From: Acidobacteriota bacterium
GTDB lineage: Bacteria; Acidobacteriota; Terriglobia; Terriglobales; Acidobacteriaceae
Length of the DNA: 5,753 nt
NCBI GenBank assembly: GCA_021810735.1
Contig: JAJZIF010000268.1
Location: 1 to 5,753, forward strand
Reading direction: 5' to 3'
Part shown: one piece after another, positions 1 to 5,753 of the stretch
Position numbering within the stretch: position 1 is the first letter of the stretch
Layout: each line of letters begins with the position of its first letter
Program-made: the position numbers and the translations under genes
The notes under the pieces: generated by a model
Seen by the model: only the letters and a program-made list of their open reading frames with translations
Databases searched by the model: none
Told to the model about the DNA's origin: nothing

Positions 1-34
1 CTTGGTCAGAATGCAAGGAAAGTTCACCCTAACT

Positions 35-83
35 GCTCTCTTCTTCATCTTGTAGAAACCGGGACAAGATGAGGAAGAGAAGC
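35..83 (+). repeat. Long inverted repeat (hairpin) in the leader upstream of the GH20 gene
   Basis: Bases 37-53 pair with 64-80 to give 17 consecutive base pairs, counting one G-U wobble (T44 with G73), around a 10-base loop at 54-63. A single-base bulge at 81 allows two more pairs (35-36 with 82-83). The stem is too long and regular to be chance. No T-run follows it on either strand, so it is not a textbook intrinsic terminator. It lies about 100 bases before the start codon of the GH20 gene, so it could be a leader structure, a processing site or the 3' structure of an upstream transcript. Its role is not known from sequence. No convincing reading frame covers bases 1-182, and I could not find a good -35/-10 pair. 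Confidence 0.75.
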
Positions 84-170
84 GCGAATCCATTGCGCGT
101 GTTACGCAAGTGTTCGGTTCTTAGCAAGCTGCCATCTTGTTCGCCTGGGAACTGAATTTGAGAAATTCAT

Positions 171-174
171 GGAG
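171..174 (+). promoter_or_regulatory. Ribosome binding site of the GH20 gene
   Basis: GGAG lies 8 bases before the ATG at 183. This supports that start over the out-of-frame ATG at 169, which reaches a stop after about 13 codons. The two downstream genes lack a comparable site. Confidence 0.65.
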
Positions 175-182
175 TTACTGAA

Positions 183-2597
183 ATGGATGATTGGACACGC
201 CGCGAGTTCTTGAACACAGCGACAGGCGCTGCAATTAGCGGCGCAATGCTTGGCCATACGAGGTTCCTCAACGCTGCGACCGGAAACGCTCCCGCTGCAA
301 CGGTGGGTTCGGGCACCACGCAATACGTGGGGCCCACCGGGCCGCTCGACTCTGTCATCTTTCCGAAACCACAGGAAATTTCCAGCGCGGGCGGGAATTT
401 CATTCTTGATAGCCAGGTGCGCATTGTCGTGCCGCCGAACGCATCGCAGGAAGATTTATTTCTTGCGCGCTCTCTAGCGAACGAGTTGGGAGATAGGTTC
501 GACCTGCATCTCAAGATAGAACGATCTCCCAGCTTTGGCGCTGAAGCGCGGGTGATCCTGATAGGGTCGATGCAGAATCCGTTGATCCGGCAGTATTGGT
601 CGCGAACAGGTACAGGTGGCGGCGAGCAGAGTCCTGGGCCGGAAGGCTACGTTCTCCGGACTGACAAGAATGTCGTGCTGGTGGCGGGCAGCGACGATCG
701 CGGCGCGTTCTACGGATTGCAGTCTCTGCGGCAATTGGTATTCAAACAAGAGAATCAGGTACAAATTCGTGGCATGCGGATTCGCGACTGGCCTGAAAAA
801 CAATTTCGTGGAATCTATCTGTATCTTCCAGGGCGAGACAATATCCCCTATTTCAAGCGCTTCATCCGCGATTACATGGCGCTCTACAAATACAACACGC
901 TCATCATGGAGATGGGCGCAAGCATGCGGCTCGACAGCCACCCTGAGTTGAACTCCGGATGGATCGAGTTGGTCCGGGATTGCAACTACAGTTGCCGCAA
1001 TTATCCTCCGGGCCCATTCCATGACGTGGAACAGAACTCATCTCACCAGGACACGGCTGACGGCGGTTTCCTTGAAAAGGATGAAGTCGCCGACCTGGCG
1101 CGCTTTACGGCAAAGTATCAGATTGAACTTATTCCAGAGATTGCATCTTTTACTCACAGTTACTATCTGCTGACGAAGCATCGAGACCTTGCAGCGGTAC
1201 CTCAAAGTAAGTGGCCCGACATCTATTGTGCGTCGAATCCGAAGTGCTACCCCCTGGTTTACGAGGTGTACGACGAATACATCGACCTATTGAAACCCAA
1301 GATGATCCACATTGGGCATGACGAACTTTTTCTCCCCGTGGGAGTTTCCCCCCAGTGCAAAGACGAGGACATTGGAGAGTTATTCGGGGAGGATGTGAAG
1401 AAAGTTCACGACCATCTCTCATCCCGAGGCGTCCAGACCGCGCTGTGGGGCGACATGCTGCTCGAGTCTGTGCGCGGGCACGGACTGCAGAAGCATACGA
1501 CCCGAGATGGCTGGGTTTACTACATGCCGGGTGGCATGACTCCGGAGCAGGTACAGCGGCTCATTCCAAAAGACTGCCTGATCTTCAACTGGTTCTGGAG
1601 CAATGAACCGGGCGAGAGGGGCGGAAATGCGGAATTGAATGAAGCCATACTCGACAAGATGGGCTTCCAGCAAATTTACGGTAACTTCGAGCCGACCATT
1701 CAGAACTATGACACACGAAAAAAGCGAGCTACTTTGCTGGGGGGCGCGCCTTCAGCATGGTTTGCCACTAACGAAGTTGGATTTGGAAAGAATCTTATGT
1801 CCACGTTCCTTGGTTGCAGCAGCATTCTGTGGTCGGGTCAGGTGATCGAGGGCAAGGACCTATCGGGCCGAGTTCAATCCATGCTTCCCGCCATTCGCAC
1901 GCGACTTAGCGGAATCATTCCTCCCACTCAGACAGAAACCTCGATTGTGCCGGTAGATATATCGAGCAAGTTCAATGCTGGAAACGACGTGCTGGGCTCA
2001 GACCTGAGTGGGATGGCGACCGGAACTATCCAGTTGAACAATATTCCATTCGACATGAAACCCGCGAATGGCATGAATTCCATTGTTGTCGGGACGGATG
2101 GGAAGAGCGGCACGAACCTGCCGAAGGCCGTGACCGGCATCCCGATTGGAGTGGCCCCGACCAGTTTGATCTTTCTTCATGCCGCTGCGAAACCTGCTTC
2201 CAACAAAGAGAGCTTCCGTTTGATTTGGGACCAGGAAGACACTGCCGACCTTCTCGGATGGTACGAAATCGTTTATGAAGACGGCTTCGTCACCACGATT
2301 TCCATCCGCTATGGCGTCAATATTCTGGAGTGGAACTGGGATCAGCGCGTTTCTTATAACGACTACTGCTACGGAGCCGATGCCGTCACGGTCGGAGCCG
2401 AGTCGACGAATGGCATTACTTTTTTCGCGCTTGAATGGATCAATCCCCGCTTAGGCAAAGTCATCCAGGAAGTCCGGCTGAAAGGCACGACAGGATTTCG
2501 CGGGGGCTCCGACCGCTACGACAACGAGTGGGGTCCGGTGATTGAAAGCAATGCCGTCATTCTGAAGGCGATGAGCATGGTACAGAAGCGAACATGA
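183..2597 (+). CDS. Tat-exported glycoside hydrolase family 20 (beta-N-acetylhexosaminidase-like) protein
   Basis: An 804-residue exported enzyme, probably removing terminal N-acetylhexosamine from glycans by substrate-assisted catalysis. The N-terminus has a twin-arginine signal (T5-R6-R7-E8-F9-L10, then a small-residue hydrophobic stretch to about 24), so it is likely folded before export. Residues about 50-185 resemble the GH20 N-terminal alpha/beta domain, ending in a GAFYGLQSLRQL motif. The TIM barrel spans about 200-560. It carries R209-G210 (likely sugar-binding Arg), PEIASFTH with H325, the catalytic pair D380-E381 in HIGHDEL, WGDM at 422-425 and W526 in SAWFATNE. Classical GH20 enzymes have RGxxLDxxRH, PEIDMPGH and HxGGDE, so this is a divergent branch that keeps the Asp-Glu pair. 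Residues about 590-795 form a separate beta-rich domain (IPFD at 621-624, FLHAAA near H666), like accessory domains on other carbohydrate enzymes. Start chosen from the ribosome site and Tat motif. The fold and catalytic pair are fairly sure; the substrate is inferred. Confidence 0.85.
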   Translation: MDDWTRREFLNTATGAAISGAMLGHTRFLNAATGNAPAATVGSGTTQYVGPTGPLDSVIFPKPQEISSAGGNFILDSQVRIVVPPNASQEDLFLARSLANELGDRFDLHLKIERSPSFGAEARVILIGSMQNPLIRQYWSRTGTGGGEQSPGPEGYVLRTDKNVVLVAGSDDRGAFYGLQSLRQLVFKQENQVQIRGMRIRDWPEKQFRGIYLYLPGRDNIPYFKRFIRDYMALYKYNTLIMEMGASMRLDSHPELNSGWIELVRDCNYSCRNYPPGPFHDVEQNSSHQDTADGGFLEKDEVADLARFTAKYQIELIPEIASFTHSYYLLTKHRDLAAVPQSKWPDIYCASNPKCYPLVYEVYDEYIDLLKPKMIHIGHDELFLPVGVSPQCKDEDIGELFGEDVKKVHDHLSSRGVQTALWGDMLLESVRGHGLQKHTTRDGWVYYMPGGMTPEQVQRLIPKDCLIFNWFWSNEPGERGGNAELNEAILDKMGFQQIYGNFEPTIQNYDTRKKRATLLGGAPSAWFATNEVGFGKNLMSTFLGCSSILWSGQVIEGKDLSGRVQSMLPAIRTRLSGIIPPTQTETSIVPVDISSKFNAGNDVLGSDLSGMATGTIQLNNIPFDMKPANGMNSIVVGTDGKSGTNLPKAVTGIPIGVAPTSLIFLHAAAKPASNKESFRLIWDQEDTADLLGWYEIVYEDGFVTTISIRYGVNILEWNWDQRVSYNDYCYGADAVTVGAESTNGITFFALEWINPRLGKVIQEVRLKGTTGFRGGSDRYDNEWGPVIESNAVILKAMSMVQKRT

Positions 2598-2604
2598 CAT
2601 GGGG

Positions 2605-2640
2605 ATGAGCGCGCATCGCAACGGTGCGCATGCCGCTCAT
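2605..2640 (+). terminator. Bulged hairpin after the GH20 gene, possible terminator or attenuator
   Basis: Starting 7 bases after the stop codon, ATGAGCG (2605-2611) pairs with CGCTCAT (2634-2640). Inside it, GCATCGCA (2613-2620) pairs with TGCG plus ATGC (2625-2628 and 2630-2633) around the loop ACGG, with single C bulges at 2612 and 2629. That makes 15 pairs. Only three T residues follow (2640-2642), so intrinsic termination would be weak. The position suggests it separates GH20 expression from the phosphatase-pyrD pair or protects the GH20 message 3' end. The remaining bases to 2720 hold no recognisable promoter. Confidence 0.45.
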
Positions 2641-2720
2641 TTCACATCCACACGGCTCGACCATTTCCCGGAGTGCGGCCCGTCTTGCTACCATGTTCCT
2701 AGTCGCCACTCTGTACTTTT

Positions 2721-4523
2721 ATGCGATTTTTCCCTATGTTCAAACGTCTATGGATCTGCCTGTTCGCTCTCCTGCTTCCGATTTCGTCCTCCATCCCCTG
2801 TGCCGCCAGCGCGTATGACGCGCATCCCAAGCTGGTCATCATCCTGGTGATCGATCAGTTTCGCGAGGATTACCTGGAGCGTTACCGCACCGACTTCAAA
2901 GGGAATGGATTCAATTTGTTCCTGGACCACGGCGCATATTTTCCCGACTGTTATTACGACTATGCCAATCTGGTGACGGCAGCCGGGCATTCTGTCATCG
3001 CAACCGGCGCGTACACGGATGGCAACGGTATCGCCAGCAATCAGTGGTGGGACCTGGACCGGAACACCAAGCGACCCGTCACTTCCGTCGAAGACCCGCG
3101 CTACAGCATCGTGGGTATGCCTGCCACTACTCCGGAGTCGGCACTGGAAGGCGCTTCGCCGCGCAACTTGCTCGCCAGCACGATTGGCGATGAAGTTCGG
3201 CTGGCCACAAAAGGAGAAGCAAAACTCTTTGGAGTGTCGCTGAAGGACCGCGCCGCAATCCTCACGGCCGGCCACACCGCGAATGGGGCCTTCTGGATCG
3301 ATCCGCAGAGCGGCGCCTTCGTCACCTCCACGTATTACATGCCCACCCTGCCCGACTGGGCGACCGCGTTCAACCAGAGCGATCGCGCCGCGGAGGCGCG
3401 GACAGAAGCCGGCGTGTCCGCGAGTGTGCCATTTTTCTCCAACGTCGGAGCGACGGATGCCGGCATTCACTATGAACTTGACTTCGCCCAGGCGCTGATC
3501 CAAGGCGAGAACCTTGGCGCGGGGAATGTCACGGATGTCCTGACCGTCAGCATCTCTTCGACCGACATTCTGGGGCATCGTGTCGGTCCAGACTCGCCGG
3601 ACCAGAGGCAACTGGTGGACCAGCTCGACGGCAACCTGGACCAGTTTTTTCAGTGGCTCGATCAAACTATACCCGGCGGACTCGACAATGTGTGGATAGT
3701 GTTGACGGCCGACCATGGAGTGGCCCCGGTTCCCGCAACCGCGCAGCAACTTGGAGTTCCGGCAGCTACGATCCAGATCCAACCCCTTATTGCCGCGCTG
3801 AACAAAAGCATGAACGATCGCTTCTCGCCGGGCCAGCAGATCGAATACCTGCTGCCGGATCAGGAGTTGCCCTACATCGCGCTGAATGCTCCCACGTTTC
3901 AACGCGCCGGCATCAATGAGTTGGAGGGCGAGCGCGCCATTCAGGATTCCATCCCGGCGGCGATGGCATCGCTAAATTCGGCTGCCGCCGTGCCGGATTC
4001 CAAAGTGAAACCCAGCGCAACGCGCCTCGCGCCGGAACCGGAAATCTTCCGCACCTTCACGCGCTTGCAGATGGAGTCTCTCCAGCCGGGATTGCCTCCG
4101 ACGGAATTCGGCCGCCTCATTGCCCACAGTTATTCGCCGAATGGCGGCTGGTACGTCATGGTGGTTCCGGACGCGTACCAGATGCAATCCGCCGGAAGCG
4201 GTACGACGCACTTTTCTCCGTATTCCTATGACCGCCATGTCCCGCTTGGCTTCTATGGCTCCGACTTCACTCCTGGCATCTATCGCGGGCGCACCGAGCC
4301 GGTGGACATTGCGGCCACCCTTGCTGCGCTGCTGGATGTCAATCAACCCTCGGCCAGCATGGGCCACATTCTGACGCAAGCGATTCATCCGGAGGTGGAA
4401 GTGAAGCCCAAACATGTCTACCACCCCGCCCGGAAGCACGAAGAAACCAAACCACGAAAAGGGAGCACGACTGCGACGGCGCCGCTTGCGCGTTCCCATG
4501 CAAGCGCAAGCCACCAACCATGA
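2721..4523 (+). CDS. Sec-exported PafA-type alkaline phosphatase family protein
   Basis: A 600-residue periplasmic or secreted phosphomonoesterase of the alkaline phosphatase superfamily. A signal peptide (FKRLW, hydrophobic run, likely cut after AASA, about residue 31) is followed by the catalytic domain. Visible two-zinc site residues are D45 (VIDQFRED), the nucleophile T86 (TAAGHSVIATG), D282 and H286 (DILGH), D331-H332 (TADHG) and H497 (GTTHFSPYSYD). N107 (SNQWWD) and K175/R177 (SLKDRAAI) match the Asn, Lys and Arg that set PafA phosphomonoesterases apart from phosphodiesterase relatives. This pattern is recalled from the Elizabethkingia enzyme. No active-site residue is missing. The last ~50 residues are a His/Lys/Arg/Ser/Thr-rich tail past the usual end. 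The start could be ATG 2721 or ATG 2736; neither has a clear ribosome site, and 2736 gives a more typical signal peptide (MFKRLW...). An in-frame stop at 2700-2702 rules out anything further upstream. The stop overlaps pyrD. A nucleotide pyrophosphatase label is the main alternative. Confidence 0.88.
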   Translation: MRFFPMFKRLWICLFALLLPISSSIPCAASAYDAHPKLVIILVIDQFREDYLERYRTDFKGNGFNLFLDHGAYFPDCYYDYANLVTAAGHSVIATGAYTDGNGIASNQWWDLDRNTKRPVTSVEDPRYSIVGMPATTPESALEGASPRNLLASTIGDEVRLATKGEAKLFGVSLKDRAAILTAGHTANGAFWIDPQSGAFVTSTYYMPTLPDWATAFNQSDRAAEARTEAGVSASVPFFSNVGATDAGIHYELDFAQALIQGENLGAGNVTDVLTVSISSTDILGHRVGPDSPDQRQLVDQLDGNLDQFFQWLDQTIPGGLDNVWIVLTADHGVAPVPATAQQLGVPAATIQIQPLIAALNKSMNDRFSPGQQIEYLLPDQELPYIALNAPTFQRAGINELEGERAIQDSIPAAMASLNSAAAVPDSKVKPSATRLAPEPEIFRTFTRLQMESLQPGLPPTEFGRLIAHSYSPNGGWYVMVVPDAYQMQSAGSGTTHFSPYSYDRHVPLGFYGSDFTPGIYRGRTEPVDIAATLAALLDVNQPSASMGHILTQAIHPEVEVKPKHVYHPARKHEETKPRKGSTTATAPLARSHASASHQP

Positions 4524-5464
4524 TCCCCAGCCAAAAGCCCGATTTGCGAGTGCGGTTCTGCGGCATCGAGCTGCGCAACCCAGTCATCGCCGCCAGCGGC
4601 ACCTTCGGGTATGGCGTAGAGTTCGAGGACATCGTGGCGCTGGATACAATTGGCGCGTTTGTTACGAAGGGCCTTTCCAGAGAGCCGATGCCCGGCAATC
4701 CACCGCCGCGGATTATCGAAACCGCGGCGGGAATGCTGAATGCCATCGGATTGCAAAACATGGGGGTCGCCGCATTCATTGAGCAAAAGATTCCAATCAT
4801 CCAGAAGCTTCCCTGTCCCGCGATTGCCAATGTCTTCGGCGGCTGCATCGAGGACTATTGCGCGGTGATCGCGGCCCTGAATGCCGTGGGGGGTATCGCC
4901 GCGTATGAATTGAATGCCTCCTGCCCGAACACGGAAAACGGCGGCATGGTCTTCGGAACCGATGCCTCCGCGTTGTACAAACTGGTGTTGCGGGCCAAGT
5001 CGCTGGCGCGTCGTCCGCTCATCGTCAAGCTTTCTCCGAACGTGACCAGCATTGCGGAGATGGCACGGGCCGCAGCCAAGGCGGGCGCCGACGCGCTTTC
5101 TCTGGTGAATACATTTCTAGGAATCTCCATCGACGCGAAGACACGACGCCCGCATTTGGCGAACATCACCGGCGGCCTGTCCGGGCCAGCCATCAAGCCA
5201 TTGGCCCTGCGAATGGTGTATCAAGCCTCGCACGCGGTTTCTATTCCCGTGCTGGGCATGGGCGGGATCACGACTGCGGAAGATGTTATCGAATTTATGC
5301 TGGCCGGGGCGACGGCCGTCCAGGTCGGCACCGCCAGCTATGCCGACCCGCGCGCGGCGGAACGTATCGCTGTGGAGCTGCGAGACTGGTGCCAGCGCCA
5401 CCATGTAGACAAGATTGCCAGTCTCACCGGCGCCCTGGATGTAACGCCGGACTCAGTTCCGTAG
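4520..5464 (+). CDS. pyrD: Dihydroorotate dehydrogenase, class 1B catalytic subunit
   Basis: Cytoplasmic FMN enzyme oxidising dihydroorotate to orotate, the fourth step of pyrimidine synthesis. At 314 residues it has the usual class 1 length and no N-terminal membrane helix, unlike quinone-linked class 2. Motifs in order: NPVIAASGTFGYG (20-32), K50 in TKGLS, AAGMLNAIGLQNMGV (about 69-83), NVFGG, NASCPN with C135 as the likely catalytic base (class 2 has Ser here), VKLSPN, VNTFLGISID, GGLSGPAIKP, and the FMN-phosphate segment GMGGITTAEDV...AGATAVQVGTA near the C-terminus. NASCPNTENGGMVFGTD is typical of class 1B, which normally works with the FAD and iron-sulfur subunit PyrK to pass electrons to NAD+. 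No pyrK lies in the window. The ATG overlaps the phosphatase TGA by 4 bases, and no ribosome site is visible, so translation probably depends on re-initiation after the phosphatase gene. Confidence 0.95.
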   Translation: MIPSQKPDLRVRFCGIELRNPVIAASGTFGYGVEFEDIVALDTIGAFVTKGLSREPMPGNPPPRIIETAAGMLNAIGLQNMGVAAFIEQKIPIIQKLPCPAIANVFGGCIEDYCAVIAALNAVGGIAAYELNASCPNTENGGMVFGTDASALYKLVLRAKSLARRPLIVKLSPNVTSIAEMARAAAKAGADALSLVNTFLGISIDAKTRRPHLANITGGLSGPAIKPLALRMVYQASHAVSIPVLGMGGITTAEDVIEFMLAGATAVQVGTASYADPRAAERIAVELRDWCQRHHVDKIASLTGALDVTPDSVP

Positions 5465-5481
5465 AGCGGATTGACAGTTGG

Positions 5482-5573
5482 TGTAGTTATTTGTGAAAGG
5501 GAGTCATTCTGAGCCTTTCGGTTTCGCTCAGGGCAGGCTCCGCTCAGAATGACTCATCCCATTTTCAACTACA
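5482..5573. repeat. Large intergenic palindrome, probable bidirectional terminator and repeat element
   Basis: A perfect 14-bp inverted repeat (GAGTCATTCTGAGC at 5501-5514, its complement at 5542-5555) encloses a 27-base centre. The symmetry continues outward: GAAA 5495-5498 with TTTC 5563-5566, and TGTAGTT 5482-5488 with AACTACA 5567-5573, spanning 92 bases. The centre allows competing small hairpins, for example CTGAGC 5509-5514 with GCTCAG 5525-5530. It sits between pyrD (+) and a convergent gene (-), where a terminator for both is expected. Short T-rich stretches flank it (ATTTTC after it on +, CCTTTC after it on -). The core resembles an intergenic repeat I remember from Acidobacteriota, but one copy in this window cannot prove a dispersed family. 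Confidence 0.7.
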
Positions 5574-5640
5574 GCATCTATAAATCGGCTATAGACGACT
5601 GCGAATGCGGTCGGTACCGTGGAAAGAATCGCGCATATAC

Positions 5641-5655
5641 CGGCGGATTACGCCG
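5641..5655 (-). terminator. Small GC hairpin just past the convergent gene, weak terminator candidate
   Basis: CGGCG (5641-5645) and CGCCG (5651-5655) form a 5-bp stem with a 5-base loop, five bases beyond the stop codon of the minus-strand gene. No T-run follows on the minus strand, so on its own it is a poor terminator; the larger palindrome at 5482-5573 is a better one. Another small stem at 5596-5602/5607-5613 (one G-U pair on the + strand) is also present. Nothing else is recognisable between 5574 and 5660. Confidence 0.2.
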
Positions 5656-5660
5656 CGAAA

Positions 5661-5753
5661 TCAGGCTGATTTTCCGGCCCGTTCGGCAGCGGCGATGCGC
5701 TCTTCGGCTTCGCGAATCACGCGATCGGCTTCGGAATAACGCTCACTGTCCTC
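5661..5753 (-). CDS. C-terminal end of an unidentified protein (partial, runs off the window)
   Basis: Reading the minus strand from the window edge gives 30 residues, starting EDSERYSEADRVIREAEERI and ending in AGKSA, then TGA at 5661-5663. The composition (alternating Glu/Arg/Ala with Val and Ile spaced 3-4 apart) suggests a charged amphipathic helix or short coiled coil. Third codon positions are mostly G or C, as in the neighbouring genes, which supports real coding. It converges on pyrD, with the palindrome between them. Too little is present to name a family, and I do not recognise it. Confidence 0.6.
   Translation of the reverse strand, partial: EDSERYSEADRVIREAEERIAAAERAGKSA

Noticed and set aside
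1..72. Possible tail of an upstream gene: frame 1 is open to TGA at 70-72
   Set aside because: Only 23 codons with no recognisable sequence, and the hairpin arms occupy half of it. Too weak to call a gene.
138..166. Promoter-like TTGTTC with an AT-rich stretch about 17 bases downstream
   Set aside because: The downstream hexamer does not resemble a -10 box, so I do not call a promoter.
474..1022. 182-codon minus-strand frame inside the GH20 gene
   Set aside because: It is fully covered by the GH20 frame, which has conserved motifs throughout this part. The minus-strand product shows none.
2736..2815. Lipoprotein signal (Cys in SSIPC) on the phosphatase
   Set aside because: The residue before Cys is Pro and there is no Leu at the expected lipobox position. 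A signal peptidase I site after AASA fits better.
2599..2850. 83-codon frame on the + strand starting at the end of the GH20 gene
   Set aside because: It runs through the hairpin and into the phosphatase signal peptide region in another frame, has no ribosome site, and its protein is unlike any domain I know.
2748..3902. 384-codon open frame on the minus strand
   Set aside because: It is antisense to the phosphatase gene, whose frame shows all family motifs. The antisense protein has no recognisable domain, and long antisense frames are common in GC-rich genes.
3972..4517. 181-codon minus-strand frame at the end of the phosphatase gene
   Set aside because: The + strand here encodes the H497 zinc-ligand motif and the overlap with pyrD, so the antisense frame is a shadow.

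Overview
The window looks like a stretch of chromosome from a moderately high-G+C, Gram-negative soil-type bacterium. An acidobacterial origin is my best guess. It rests on the mix of exported hydrolases and on an intergenic palindrome built around GTCATTCTGAGC, a motif I remember as common between genes in Acidobacteriota and some neighbouring phyla. No ribosomal or other marker gene confirms it. There is no sign of phage, transposase, CRISPR, tRNA or rRNA.

Layout: (1) Bases 1-182 are a non-coding leader with a long, nearly perfect hairpin (35-83), several smaller inverted repeats and a good ribosome binding site. (2) 183-2597 (+) encodes a Tat-exported, divergent glycoside hydrolase family 20 protein with a C-terminal beta-rich accessory domain. 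(3) A bulged hairpin at 2605-2640, right after its stop codon, may end or attenuate that transcript. (4) 2721-4523 (+) encodes a Sec-exported alkaline phosphatase superfamily enzyme of the PafA type, with the full set of metal ligands, the Thr nucleophile and the Lys/Arg pair visible. (5) 4520-5464 (+) encodes a class 1B dihydroorotate dehydrogenase (PyrD); its start codon overlaps the phosphatase stop codon (ATGA). (6) 5465-5660 is intergenic, dominated by a 92-bp imperfect palindrome that probably serves as a bidirectional terminator. (7) 5661-5753 (-) is the 3' end of a convergent gene that runs off the window.

How they fit together: the first two proteins are exported scavenging enzymes, one for amino sugars (inferred) and one for phosphate monoesters. 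PyrD is cytoplasmic and makes pyrimidines. The 4-base overlap implies translational coupling of the phosphatase and pyrD. A link between releasing phosphate or nucleosides outside the cytoplasmic membrane and making pyrimidines inside is attractive but is only inference. I see no clearly undescribed system. The points most worth a second look are the divergent GH20 active-site motifs, the phosphatase-pyrD coupling, the leader hairpin with a competing third copy of one arm, and the 3' palindrome.
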